From contig NZ_BAAAFG010000005.1 in NCBI RefSeq assembly GCF_039523415.1, forward strand, positions 1 to 64,000: a stretch of DNA of 64,000 bases, written 5' to 3'. The notes below the pieces were generated by a model, which was not told the origin of the DNA, did no database searches, and saw nothing but the letters and a program-made list of their open reading frames with translations. Position numbers and translations under genes: made by a program. The DNA is from Gangjinia marincola. Its GTDB lineage: Bacteria; Bacteroidota; Bacteroidia; Flavobacteriales; Flavobacteriaceae. Below are positions 42,266 to 51,004 of the stretch, in pieces (the stretch's first letter is position 1; each line of letters opens with the position of its first letter).

Positions 42266-42748
42266 TTGGCACACCGCATTAGAAAAATTACTCCGGAAGA
42301 TAATCCAACCGTAGCACACTTCATTCGCAGCGTTTTTGATGAAATGGGCATTGCAAAAGTAGGCACTGCCTATGAGGATGTTACGCTGGATCGCATGTTT
42401 GAAACCTACCAGGCTGCGAACACCACTTATTTTGTTGTTGAAGAAGAAGGCGAACTTATTGGTGGCGCCGGGATTGCACCCTTATCGGGTGCAGAGGCTC
42501 ATGTGTGCGAACTCCAAAAAATGTATTTTTCACCAAAAGCACGGGGGAGAGGTATTGGCAGTGAAATGATCACCTATTGTATGGATTTCGCCAGGGAAGC
42601 CGGGTATACCTTGGCGTATTTAGAAACCATGCCCTATATGCATGCCGCCAAGAAGTTATACGCGAAAACCGGTTTTACGCCTATCAATGGTCCCATGGGG
42701 GATACGGGACATTATTCCTGCAATGTGTGGATGACCAAAGCTCTATAA
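42266..42748 (+). CDS. GNAT family N-acetyltransferase
   Basis: A 160-residue GNAT starting at TTG ('LAHRIRKITPEDNPTVAHFIRSVFDEMG'). Conserved parts are 'TYFVVEEEGELIGGAGIAPLSGAEAHVCELQKMYFSPKARGRGIGSEMITYC', with the 'ARGRGIG' acetyl-CoA loop, and 'MPYMHAAKKLYAKTGFTPI'. It resembles acetyltransferases of the small-molecule amine type; the substrate is not known. It opens a plus-strand operon with prmC (1-nt gap) and a second GNAT. Confidence 0.9.
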   Translation: MAHRIRKITPEDNPTVAHFIRSVFDEMGIAKVGTAYEDVTLDRMFETYQAANTTYFVVEEEGELIGGAGIAPLSGAEAHVCELQKMYFSPKARGRGIGSEMITYCMDFAREAGYTLAYLETMPYMHAAKKLYAKTGFTPINGPMGDTGHYSCNVWMTKAL

Positions 42749-42749
42749 T

Positions 42750-43595
42750 ATGCGGTTACAGGAGCTTCAGGAAGCAGTTAGGCAAGAATTAAAAGAGTAT
42801 TATCCATTGACCGAAGTGGATAGTTTTTTTTACCGTCTGGCGGAAGATTACTTGGGTTATACCAGATTTGAAGTAAGCCTGCATGAGCAGGAGGAAATTT
42901 CGGCGAAAGCCAAAGAGAATTTTTTTAGTGCGCTGAAACGGTTGAAAAACCACGAACCTATTCAGTACATCTTAAGAAAGACAGAATTCTACGGACTAAG
43001 CTTAGCCGTGAATCCTACTGTGTTAATCCCACGTCCTGAAACCGAAGAGCTGGTTGATCTCATTATTTCACAACACAAAGACAGGCAAGATTTAACGGTG
43101 GTAGATTTGTGTACCGGGTCTGGCTGTATCGCGTTGGCTTTAGCTAATCACCTAAAAAGTGCAGAGGTTACGGGAGTGGACATATCCACTGGGGCATTGG
43201 AAACAGCGCGTTACAATGCAGCTCAACTCCAGATACCTGTAACTTTTTTAGAAAAAGATGTTCTAACGGGTTCATTGGACATCAAAAATGTGGACATTCT
43301 TGTTTCTAATCCACCCTATGTAAGAAATCTGGAACAAAAGGAGATGTCAGCCAATGTGTTGAATTACGAACCTCATTTAGCGCTATTTGTAGAAAATGAA
43401 GATCCACTTTTGTTTTATCGTTATATCGCGGAAATGGCAAAAAAGACGCTATCTCCAACCGGTGTGGTATATTGCGAAATAAATGAATATCTGGGTAAAG
43501 AGACCAAACAACTCTTTAAAGATGCAAGGTTTAGTATGGTTGAGGTAAAAAAGGATTTATTTGGGAAGGATAGAATAGTAAAAGCATTCTTATGA
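42750..43595 (+). CDS. prmC: Peptide chain release factor N5-glutamine methyltransferase
   Basis: PrmC (HemK) methylates the Gln of the GGQ motif in release factors 1 and 2. A helical N-domain (1-80) is followed by a Rossmann methyltransferase with 'LIPRPETEELV', motif I 'VVDLCTGSGCIALAL' and the catalytic 'SNPPY' (186-190, NPPY). 281 aa is normal. It has 4 nt of overlap (ATGA) with the following GNAT gene and 1 nt of gap from the preceding one, so it is translated in a tight chain. Confidence 0.97.
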   Translation: MRLQELQEAVRQELKEYYPLTEVDSFFYRLAEDYLGYTRFEVSLHEQEEISAKAKENFFSALKRLKNHEPIQYILRKTEFYGLSLAVNPTVLIPRPETEELVDLIISQHKDRQDLTVVDLCTGSGCIALALANHLKSAEVTGVDISTGALETARYNAAQLQIPVTFLEKDVLTGSLDIKNVDILVSNPPYVRNLEQKEMSANVLNYEPHLALFVENEDPLLFYRYIAEMAKKTLSPTGVVYCEINEYLGKETKQLFKDARFSMVEVKKDLFGKDRIVKAFL

Positions 43596-44125
43596 AGTCT
43601 TATGCCTTAAAAAACAAGAGTGTTTTAGTAGTAAGAGAACCACTGGCACGTGATGCTGAAAATATGATTGCTTATGCTAAAACAGTAGGTGACGAAACCG
43701 ATTTGCTCACGTTTAATGCAGCAGACTTTGACATCACCCTTGATGAAGAAATAGAATTAATTCATCGTTTTAACAGCGATCGTATCAACTTATGCATGTT
43801 AGGTATTATTAATGAAAAGATCGTTTCCATGTTGAGTACTAGAACCAGCAAGCGACCACGATTACGTCATGCAAGTGAATTTGGTATCTCTGTGCTTAAA
43901 AACGAATGGAATAATGGCATTGCAAGAATCATGATTACCGAAATGATATCACGTCTAAAGCAAAATGGTACTACAACTAAGATCAATTTAAAGGTTTTGG
44001 TGCATAACACCAATGCTATTAAACTTTATACCTCTCTTGGCTTTAGGATAGAGGGTCGTTTAGTAAATGATTTTAAATTAAATGATTCTTATAGCGATTG
44101 CTATTGTATGGGTCTCATAATTTAA
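43592..44125 (+). CDS. GNAT family N-acetyltransferase
   Basis: A 177-residue GNAT. Its best signatures are 'LCMLGIINEKIVSMLSTRTSKRPRLRHASEFGISVLKNEWNNGIARIMITEMISRLKQNG', where 'NNGIA' replaces the usual RxxGxG loop, and 'INLKVLVHNTNAIKLYTSLGFRIEGRL'. It resembles YhhY/ribosomal-protein-type acetylases. The weak pyrophosphate loop is worth noting but the fold is complete. It overlaps prmC at ATGA. Confidence 0.88.
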   Translation: MKSYALKNKSVLVVREPLARDAENMIAYAKTVGDETDLLTFNAADFDITLDEEIELIHRFNSDRINLCMLGIINEKIVSMLSTRTSKRPRLRHASEFGISVLKNEWNNGIARIMITEMISRLKQNGTTTKINLKVLVHNTNAIKLYTSLGFRIEGRLVNDFKLNDSYSDCYCMGLII

Positions 44126-44182
44126 GTGTAAGATTTTAAGATAAATTTTTTTGTATTGATGCCTCTCCCTATTTTAGTGCGC

Positions 44183-44773
44183 ATGAATCAACTACAACGA
44201 ATTTGTGTGTTCTGCGGGAGCAGTCCCGGGAATAACCCTCAAATCAATCAACAGGCCCAACACTTAGGAAAAGTCTTGGCTCAGCAGGACATAGCACTGG
44301 TCTATGGAGCGGCTAAAATTGGGGTTATGGGCGATGTGGCCAAAGGTTCGCTTAATCATGGAGGGAATGTAATTGGTGTAATACCAGATTTTCTAAAGCT
44401 AAAAGAAGTGGTACATTTAGGACTTACGCAACTTATTACCACAGAGAATATGCACCAACGTAAACTCAAAATGCATGAATTAAGTGATGGCTTTATCACC
44501 TTACCGGGTGGATTTGGCACTTTTGAAGAATTGTTTGAGATTATCACCTGGGCGCAGTTAGGTTTGCATCAAAAACCCATTGGACTACTTAATGTAGATG
44601 GTTTTTATGATGATTTGTTGGAAATGCTTCAGGTTATGGTGGATAAAGGTTTTTTGAAACAAGAAAATTTTGATTTACTATTGGTAAATGATGAGGTAGA
44701 AGCACTTTTGGAACAAATGAAAACCTATCAGGCACCAGTCATTGAAAAATGGCTTAAAGCAAACCGAACTTAA
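44183..44773 (+). CDS. LOG family protein (TIGR00730, putative cytokinin-riboside phosphoribohydrolase)
   Basis: About 196 aa with the Rossmann-like LOG fold. 'RICVFCGSSPGNNPQI' opens the domain, and 'PGGFGTFEELFEIITW' (PGGxGTxxE) is the nucleotide-binding/catalytic motif. 'MHQRKLKMHELSDGFITL' also fits. Members hydrolyse nucleotide monophosphates at the N-glycosidic bond. The ATG at 44183 was chosen, with an ATG at 44159 as alternative. It lies between the GNAT gene and ligA with no strong signals. Confidence 0.93.
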   Translation: MNQLQRICVFCGSSPGNNPQINQQAQHLGKVLAQQDIALVYGAAKIGVMGDVAKGSLNHGGNVIGVIPDFLKLKEVVHLGLTQLITTENMHQRKLKMHELSDGFITLPGGFGTFEELFEIITWAQLGLHQKPIGLLNVDGFYDDLLEMLQVMVDKGFLKQENFDLLLVNDEVEALLEQMKTYQAPVIEKWLKANRT

Positions 44774-44788
44774 TTTTCCTTCCTCTCG

Positions 44789-46783
44789 ATGAATTCAAGT
44801 CAACAGATTGAAGCCCTGCGTAAAGAACTACGTGAACATAACCATATGTATTACGTTCTTGATCAACCTAGCATTACTGACTACGAGTTTGATCAAAAAC
44901 TCAAGGAATTAGAAGCTTTAGAAGAAAGGCACCCGGAATTTTTTGATCCTAATTCTCCCACCCAGCGCGTGGGTGGAGCGATCACCAAAAACTTTGAAAC
45001 GGTTAAGCATGATTACCGCATGTATTCGCTGGATAACTCTTATTCTAAAGAAGATCTGCAGGATTGGGAAAAACGCATCAAAAAAAATATAGACGGTGAC
45101 GTTGAGTATACTTGTGAACTCAAGTATGACGGAGCTTCCATCAGTCTTACCTATGAAAATGGCACTTTGCTGAGAGCCGTTACCCGCGGAGATGGTTTTC
45201 AAGGAGATGATGTGACGAATAACGTAAAGACGATACCTTCTGTTCCATTGATCCTTCAAGGAGATTATCCTGATCGATTTGACATACGCGGTGAAATTGT
45301 ATTGCCGCTTCAAGGTTTTGTGGCGATGAATAAAGTAAGGCTGGAAGCAGGAGAAGAGCCGTATGCAAATCCAAGAAACACAGCTTCTGGCAGTTTAAAA
45401 TTACAGGATAGTGCTGAGGTAGCCAAACGACCCCTGGTTTGTTTGTTGTATAATATCACCGGGAATCAGTTAAACCTGAACAGTCAATTTGAAGCTTTAG
45501 AAAAAGCAAGAAGCTGGGGGTTTAACGTACCAGATGTCGCTCAAAAATGCGCGAATATCGATGAGGTATTGGCCTTTGTGGCCTATTGGGATATACATCG
45601 GCATGATTTACCCTACGAGACTGATGGCGTGGTGATTAAAGTGAACAGCTTGCGCCAGCAGGAGGAACTTGGGTTTACGGCTAAAGCTCCACGCTGGGCG
45701 ATGGCCTATAAATTCAAAGCAGAACAAGAAGAAACACTGTTAGAAAAAATCACCTATCAAGTGGGACGAACGGGAGCCATCACTCCGGTGGCGAACCTTA
45801 GTCCGGTGCAATTAGCCGGCACCACGGTGAAAAGGGCTTCATTGCATAATGCAGATCAAATTGAAAAACTAGATATCCGTGAAGATGACACCGTGTTTGT
45901 GGAAAAGGGAGGAGAAATTATTCCTAAAGTTATTGGAGTAAATTTTGAAAAAAGGCCCCAAGACTCAATACCTACTCAATACATTGAAGAATGCCCGGAG
46001 TGCTCCACGACGTTAATACGCAAAGAAGGCGAAGCCCAGCACTATTGTCCCAATGCAGAGGGGTGTCCGCCGCAAATCATTGGGCGTATTCAGCATTTTA
46101 TATCCCGTAAAGCCATGGATATAGAGGGACTGGGTGGCGAGACGGTTGCGCTATTGGTAAAAGAAGGACTGATTGAGGACTATGCAGATTTGTATGAGTT
46201 ACGGGTGGATGATCTGCTTCCGCTGGAGCGCATGGCCCAAAAAAGTGCTGAAAATCTGGTGGAAGGCGTTGAGGCTTCGAAGCAAATTCCGTTTGAACGC
46301 GTATTATTCGCCTTAGGAATACGCTACGTAGGGGAGACGGTCGCCAAGAAACTGGCCAAGCACTTTAAAAATATGGATGCAATCGCAGAAGCTGACTTTG
46401 ACATGTTGGTTTCAGTAGATGAAATAGGCGATAAGATTGCAGAAAGTGTGCTGGATTTCTTCCGACAAGAAAAAAATCAGGAACTCGTTCAGCGACTTAA
46501 AGCGAAAGGGCTTCAACTAAGCCTTTCTGAAGAAGAGTTAGAAAATCAAAGTGATACCTTAGCGGGAATGTCTATTGTAATATCTGGAGTTTTTGAAACG
46601 ATCTCCAGAAATGATCTTAAAAAATTAATTGAACAACACGGTGGGAAAGTAAGTAGTTCAATTTCATCAAAAACAGCATATTTAGTGGCAGGAAATAATA
46701 TGGGGCCAAGTAAAAGAACAAAAGCAGAATCCAATGGCGTTAAAATAATTAGCGAAAAAAGTTTTTTGTTTATGCTGGAATAA
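44789..46783 (+). CDS. ligA: NAD-dependent DNA ligase
   Basis: LigA seals nicks during replication and repair. The adenylated Lys112 is in 'LKYDGASISL'. An N-terminal Ia domain lies at 1-65, and the nucleotidyltransferase/OB core spans about 66-400. The four-Cys zinc finger is 'CPECSTTLIRKEGEAQHYCPNAEGCPPQ'. HhH repeats follow (about 425-575), with a BRCT domain from about 590 ('LAGMSIVISGVFETISRNDLKKLIEQHGGKVSSSIS'). 664 aa is the usual length. It starts 15 nt after the LOG gene. Confidence 0.98.
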   Translation: MNSSQQIEALRKELREHNHMYYVLDQPSITDYEFDQKLKELEALEERHPEFFDPNSPTQRVGGAITKNFETVKHDYRMYSLDNSYSKEDLQDWEKRIKKNIDGDVEYTCELKYDGASISLTYENGTLLRAVTRGDGFQGDDVTNNVKTIPSVPLILQGDYPDRFDIRGEIVLPLQGFVAMNKVRLEAGEEPYANPRNTASGSLKLQDSAEVAKRPLVCLLYNITGNQLNLNSQFEALEKARSWGFNVPDVAQKCANIDEVLAFVAYWDIHRHDLPYETDGVVIKVNSLRQQEELGFTAKAPRWAMAYKFKAEQEETLLEKITYQVGRTGAITPVANLSPVQLAGTTVKRASLHNADQIEKLDIREDDTVFVEKGGEIIPKVIGVNFEKRPQDSIPTQYIEECPECSTTLIRKEGEAQHYCPNAEGCPPQIIGRIQHFISRKAMDIEGLGGETVALLVKEGLIEDYADLYELRVDDLLPLERMAQKSAENLVEGVEASKQIPFERVLFALGIRYVGETVAKKLAKHFKNMDAIAEADFDMLVSVDEIGDKIAESVLDFFRQEKNQELVQRLKAKGLQLSLSEEELENQSDTLAGMSIVISGVFETISRNDLKKLIEQHGGKVSSSISSKTAYLVAGNNMGPSKRTKAESNGVKIISEKSFLFMLE

Positions 46784-46796
46784 TATATTTATATTA

Positions 46797-47516
46797 TTGA
46801 TTGATTACATAAAACATACCTTTAGGTCAACCTACACCAAAATATGCTTGGTATTTTTTGTTGTTGCGTTTGTGTTATCTGTATATGGAAGCTACATGAA
46901 CGATGTATGGGTAGAGATTTTTTACTTGGCTTCGTTTATCGCTCTTTTTTTTTCGTATAATCACCGTCGTAATAAGACGCCAATTTTATTTTATCTGGTT
47001 TACTTTATATCCATCGTTACAGATGGTCTGCTTATTTACGATTATCGTGCTTTAGAATCGCTGATTCTTTTCATGTATACGGGTGTCTTCTTGGGGATGA
47101 TCTTGTTTTCTATCATTGAATTTAAGCCTTTTAGGCCTGAACCTATTGATTGGTTGAGTCTACTAATTATATATTCTTTTATTCTTTGGTTGATTTATTA
47201 TATGTTCCAAATCTCACAACATTTAGGTTTACCTTGGCGTATTGACTATTCTGTATACACCATCGTTTTAGCAATTTTTAGCATTATTTCATATACTCAT
47301 TATACCGGTAAATCATACAAAGCCTCTCTTTGGTTAGCATTATCTTCTGCATTTGCCATCATGGCAGGTGTGATTTATTTTATCTATGAATATTCGATTT
47401 CAACATATTTCGTAAAATTATTTTATACCATTTTTCACTTTTTGTGGTTTTTTGCAATTTTAAATTACATCAAAGAACGACGCACGACAAACAAACTACG
47501 TTTTTTTGGAGTATAG
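46797..47516 (+). CDS. Multi-pass membrane protein, paralogue 1
   Basis: A 239-residue very hydrophobic protein with about eight transmembrane helices and no long loops. Start TTG at 46797. The C-terminus is basic ('YIKERRTTNKLRFFGV'). It is clearly related to the next gene: 'FLWFFAILNYIKERRTTNKLRFFGV' aligns with 'LVWFYATLCYAQKRRKTNKFPLLGI', and 'SYTHYTGKSYKASLWLALSSAFA' with 'SFTHYTSRSYWASMWLVVIASCA'. The layout recalls YhhN-type lysoplasmalogenase proteins, but no confident family was recognised. It follows ligA after 13 nt. Confidence 0.75.
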   Translation: MIDYIKHTFRSTYTKICLVFFVVAFVLSVYGSYMNDVWVEIFYLASFIALFFSYNHRRNKTPILFYLVYFISIVTDGLLIYDYRALESLILFMYTGVFLGMILFSIIEFKPFRPEPIDWLSLLIIYSFILWLIYYMFQISQHLGLPWRIDYSVYTIVLAIFSIISYTHYTGKSYKASLWLALSSAFAIMAGVIYFIYEYSISTYFVKLFYTIFHFLWFFAILNYIKERRTTNKLRFFGV

Positions 47517-47624
47517 ATCAACAAAATAGTTATTTTAGTAATCAGTAAATATTGACTCCTGAATACCGCTATACCAAATCTTGAAAAATCTTTTAAAGCA
47601 AAAATTGCACTCGTTATAGTTTTT

Positions 47625-48287
47625 GTGTGCTTAGTCGCTTCTATTTTTGGCGTTATCTTAAAGAATTGGTGGCTGGAAAGTTTTTATATTTTTTCAGCAA
47701 TTGGGATCTATCTGGCATTTGACAAAACTTCTTTCAAAGTTACCCCACTCATTATATGCTCTTACGTTCTTTTGATTGTTGCAGATGGTATTGCTATAAT
47801 TAATTATCAAGAATATGAAATTTTAACCATAGTACTATCCTTGATTTCTTACGGCATTTTCAATATTTTTTTGTTTTTAGAGTTTAAACGGCCCAGAATA
47901 AAAAAGATAGATATTTTAAGTTTATCAATTATTTACATCTTTATTTTTTGGTTGATATATATGTTTGCGGGGATAATAGAAAATAATGCTGATTCGGGCA
48001 GTGAAACAGATTGGGTTTTCTATGTATTTATGGCTAACATGGTTATTCTTTTACTAGGTTCTTTCACACATTATACAAGTCGATCCTACTGGGCTTCAAT
48101 GTGGTTGGTCGTTATTGCATCTTGCGCTGTTATTTCAGAATCTGCTTTTTTCCTCACAGAATATCTCATAGAAACAAAAGCACTTAAAATCATCTACATC
48201 ATTTTTCATTTGGTATGGTTTTATGCCACCTTATGCTACGCACAAAAGCGTAGAAAAACAAATAAATTCCCGCTGCTTGGAATATAG
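47625..48287 (+). CDS. Multi-pass membrane protein, paralogue 2 (start uncertain)
   Basis: At least 220 residues, with about seven transmembrane helices, paralogous to the preceding protein. The first conventional start is GTG at 47625. The frame, however, stays open upstream to 47556, and the preceding codons encode 'LEKSFKAKIALVIVFV', which align with 'FRSTYTKICLVFFVVAF' of paralogue 1. The true N-terminus is therefore likely further upstream, at a non-standard codon (CTG at 47559, ATA or ATT), or the gene lost its normal start. Ends with the same basic tail. Function unknown. Confidence 0.7.
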   Translation: MCLVASIFGVILKNWWLESFYIFSAIGIYLAFDKTSFKVTPLIICSYVLLIVADGIAIINYQEYEILTIVLSLISYGIFNIFLFLEFKRPRIKKIDILSLSIIYIFIFWLIYMFAGIIENNADSGSETDWVFYVFMANMVILLLGSFTHYTSRSYWASMWLVVIASCAVISESAFFLTEYLIETKALKIIYIIFHLVWFYATLCYAQKRRKTNKFPLLGI

Positions 48288-48331
48288 ACTTATTCTAAAA
48301 AAGTCTAAATTTACGGTCCAATAATTTATAA

Positions 48332-48850
48332 ATGATCTTTAAAGGAATAAAGGCTTCGGCAGTCAAAAAAGCGATAGAACAAAACTTAAAAAAATCTTCT
48401 AAGCCTTTAATTAATTATCCCACCAGCGTTGGTTTCATTGTTGATATTGATCATTTTTCTAATACAAATGAATTATTTTCACTTGCTCAGGATTTGAACA
48501 TTAAGGCAAAACATGTGGAGATTATCTCTTATTCACGTACCATCAAAGTTGGTGAAAACTATTCTGGAAAAATGTTAAATGATAAACAAGTAGGATGGAA
48601 GGGTGAATTTAAAAGTGAAGCCGTCTCTAATTTTGTAAATAAATCCTTTGACATGCTGATTAATTATTTTCAAGAAGAAGTAGAGACGATGGTATTAGTT
48701 TCTGCTCAGTCAAATGCTTGTTTAAGGGTGGGTTTTCCAGAAATTGATGATCGTCTAAACGATTTTACCATAGCGACTTCACTACAGAACATTGAATTAT
48801 TTGGCAATGAGCTTAAAAAGTATTTAGACATTATCTATCAAAAAGCATAA
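48332..48850 (+). CDS. DUF6913 family protein
   Basis: A 172-residue soluble protein beginning 'MIFKGIKASAVKKAIEQNLKKSSKPLINYPTSVGFIVDIDHF' (in part), which matches the DUF6913 family of flavobacteria. It has alternating strands and helices ('TMVLVSAQSNACLRVGFPEIDDRLNDFTIA') and no membrane segment. Function unknown. It precedes dapA by 6 nt and is probably co-transcribed with it. Confidence 0.8.
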   Translation: MIFKGIKASAVKKAIEQNLKKSSKPLINYPTSVGFIVDIDHFSNTNELFSLAQDLNIKAKHVEIISYSRTIKVGENYSGKMLNDKQVGWKGEFKSEAVSNFVNKSFDMLINYFQEEVETMVLVSAQSNACLRVGFPEIDDRLNDFTIATSLQNIELFGNELKKYLDIIYQKA

Positions 48851-48856
48851 CACAAC

Positions 48857-49735
48857 ATGAAAAGTTTAAAAGGTATAGGCGTGGCATTGGTCACCCCATT
48901 TACAAATGAGAATACTATTGATGTAGAAGCACTACAACAGATTGTAGCCTATCAAATTAATGAAGGGGTAGATTATTTAGTCGTACTGGGTACTACAGGT
49001 GAACCGGCAACCTTAGATAAAGTCGAAAAAGAATTAGTCAAAAAAACGATAATAACGGCTAATGATGGGAAACTTCCATTAATATTGGGAATTGGAGGTA
49101 ATAATACGAAAAGTGTAATAGAAGAACTAAACAACACAGATCTTAGTGCGTTTGAAGCAGTGTTATCGGTTTCGCCGTACTATAATAAACCAACGCAAGA
49201 AGGAATATTCGCTCATTTTGAGGCAGTGGCGAATGCTTCTCCCAAGCCTATAATTCTTTATAATGTGCCGGGAAGAACTGCTTCTAATTTGTCGCCGGCT
49301 ACTGTTGCTAAATTGGCCCAAGTAGAAAATATTGTCGCCATAAAAGAAGCTGCAGGAGATATTGTTCAGGCCATGGAGATGATTAGGCTTACGCCCGAAG
49401 ATTTTTTAGTAATCTCTGGTGATGATATGATCACTCTACCTATGATCTTGGCAGGTGGTGCCGGAGTGATTTCTGTCATAGGAGAAGGATTTCCAAAAGC
49501 CTTTTCAACCATGGTTCATCTTGGTTTGGAAGGTAGAAATACTGAAGCTTACGCGATACACAACTCTCTAGCACCTTGTATTAATTATATTTTTGAAGAG
49601 GGGAATCCTGCCGGGATCAAATCTGTATTCAAGGCAAGAGGAATGTCAACCGGAGAGGTACGATTACCCTTATTACCCGCAAGCCAATCCCTGGAAGATA
49701 AAATCAGCAGGTTTGTAGCTGATTTTAATGTGTGA
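48857..49735 (+). CDS. dapA: 4-hydroxy-tetrahydrodipicolinate synthase
   Basis: DapA condenses pyruvate with aspartate semialdehyde, the first committed step of lysine/diaminopimelate synthesis. The Schiff-base Lys163 is in 'IVAIKEAAGD', Tyr135 in 'ILYNVPGRT' completes the active site, and 'LGTTGEPATLDKVE' is the pyruvate loop. 292 aa, a complete TIM barrel. With dapF (23338) the window holds two steps of the DAP pathway. Confidence 0.98.
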   Translation: MKSLKGIGVALVTPFTNENTIDVEALQQIVAYQINEGVDYLVVLGTTGEPATLDKVEKELVKKTIITANDGKLPLILGIGGNNTKSVIEELNNTDLSAFEAVLSVSPYYNKPTQEGIFAHFEAVANASPKPIILYNVPGRTASNLSPATVAKLAQVENIVAIKEAAGDIVQAMEMIRLTPEDFLVISGDDMITLPMILAGGAGVISVIGEGFPKAFSTMVHLGLEGRNTEAYAIHNSLAPCINYIFEEGNPAGIKSVFKARGMSTGEVRLPLLPASQSLEDKISRFVADFNV

Positions 49736-49787
49736 TAGAAGTCATTGTGCAACATCAGGTATATTTTTTAGTTTATCTAGAAAGGTG

Positions 49788-49795
49788 TACTTTTG
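49788..49795 (+). promoter_or_regulatory. bamD operon promoter -7 element
   Basis: TACTTTTG matches TAnnTTTG. It is 19 nt before the bamD ATG at 49814, and a T-rich -33 region lies upstream. The distance also supports this ATG over one 21 nt earlier. Confidence 0.5.
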
Positions 49796-49813
49796 CAAAT
49801 CTTTGAAAAACCA

Positions 49814-50659
49814 ATGAAGAAAATCATATCAATTTTTATCATTTTAATCAGCTTAACGGGCTGCGGTGAATATCAGCGTGCCTTAAATGGAGATGATGTG
49901 GGTAAAAAATACGAAGCCGCAGTCGCGTTGTATGAAGAAGCTCAGGAAAAAGGTAGAAGCAATAAGGGTAAGTATCGAAAAGCCCTTAGGTTACTGGAAC
50001 AGGTTGTTCCTCAATACAGGGGTAAACCACAGGGAGAAAAGCTATCCTTTATCTATGCAAATACGTATTTTGAATTAGGAGATTTTTCATTGTCTGGGTA
50101 CGAATTTGATCGCTTTTCAACATCATATCCCAGAAGTGAGCGCGCCGAAGAAGCTGCCTATAAAAGCGCAAAAAGCTACTATTATGATTCGCCGCGATAT
50201 ACCTTAGATCAAACCTCGACAAATCAAGCAATCCAAAAGTTGCAAACCTACATTAATCGTTATCCCAGCGGAGAATATTTAGACGAAGCAAACGAACTGG
50301 CAAAAGAGCTAAGAGAGAAACTGGAAGAGAAAGCCTTTGAAATTGCTAAATTATACTACAATCAGGGAGACTTATTTATTTCGGGGTACAGTAATTATCA
50401 AGCTGCAGTATCAGCATTCGATAATTTTATTGTAGATTATCCAGGAACGCCTTATCGCGAGAAAGCGTATTATTATAAATTTGATGCTCAGTACAAATAT
50501 GCGATCGGTAGTTATGAATTATTAATGGCAGATCGACTTAAAGAAGCTAAAGAGTACTTTAAAACATTAAAAAAATATTATCCTGAAGGTGAACTCACTG
50601 CGGATGCAGAGGAATCCATGACAGACATCAACGAACGATTACAACAATTAGAAAAGTAA
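49814..50659 (+). CDS. bamD: Outer-membrane protein assembly factor BamD
   Basis: A BamD-like lipoprotein (281 aa from ATG 49814) with lipobox 'SLTGC' (Cys18) and several TPR repeats ('ALYEEAQEKGRSNKGKYRKALRLLEQVVPQYRG', 'SFIYANTYFELGDFSLSGYEFDRF', 'YNQGDLFISGYSNYQAAVSAFDNFIVDYPG'). BamD is the essential helper of BamA in folding outer-membrane beta-barrels. It heads a plus-strand cluster with rpoZ, coaBC, DUF4835, recN and fabI. Confidence 0.95.
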   Translation: MKKIISIFIILISLTGCGEYQRALNGDDVGKKYEAAVALYEEAQEKGRSNKGKYRKALRLLEQVVPQYRGKPQGEKLSFIYANTYFELGDFSLSGYEFDRFSTSYPRSERAEEAAYKSAKSYYYDSPRYTLDQTSTNQAIQKLQTYINRYPSGEYLDEANELAKELREKLEEKAFEIAKLYYNQGDLFISGYSNYQAAVSAFDNFIVDYPGTPYREKAYYYKFDAQYKYAIGSYELLMADRLKEAKEYFKTLKKYYPEGELTADAEESMTDINERLQQLEK

Positions 50660-50664
50660 GATAG

Positions 50665-51000
50665 ATGAATACAGATCTTAAAAAAAGCGACGCTCCTGTG
50701 TCTACAGTAACCTTTAATCGTAATGAAATAGATACTCCTACAGATAATATCTATGAGGCAATCGCAATCATTTCAAAGAGGGCTACTCAAATAAATAGCG
50801 AAACCAAGAAAGAACTATTAGAAAAGTTAGACGAATTCGCTACATATACAGACAATCTAGACGAGATCTTTGAAAACAAAGAACAAATCGAAGTGTCTAA
50901 ATTTTATGAGCGTTTACCTAAACCTCATGCGCTTGCCGTACAAGAGTGGTTAGAAGATAAAATCTACTACAGAGATACGAAGAGCGATAGCCAAGAATAA
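50665..51000 (+). CDS. rpoZ: RpoZ-like DNA-directed RNA polymerase omega family protein
   Basis: A 111-residue protein with the omega-family 'NIYEAIAIISKRATQINSETKKELLEKLDEF' core. Omega helps RNA polymerase assembly. Bacteroidota versions are diverged and sit between bamD and coaBC, as here (5 nt and 4 nt gaps). The N-terminus lacks the usual 'PVEDLL' of proteobacterial omega. Assignment rests on the core helix and conserved location. Confidence 0.88.
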   Translation: MNTDLKKSDAPVSTVTFNRNEIDTPTDNIYEAIAIISKRATQINSETKKELLEKLDEFATYTDNLDEIFENKEQIEVSKFYERLPKPHALAVQEWLEDKIYYRDTKSDSQE

Positions 51001-51004
51001 GGCG

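Noticed and set aside
47500..47640. A frameshift at the start of paralogue 2.
   Set aside because: The upstream frame stays open and aligns with paralogue 1 in the same phase. The problem is a missing standard start, not a shift.
46797..48287. YhhN lysoplasmalogenases.
   Set aside because: The helix count is right but conserved family residues could not be identified. Left as membrane paralogues.
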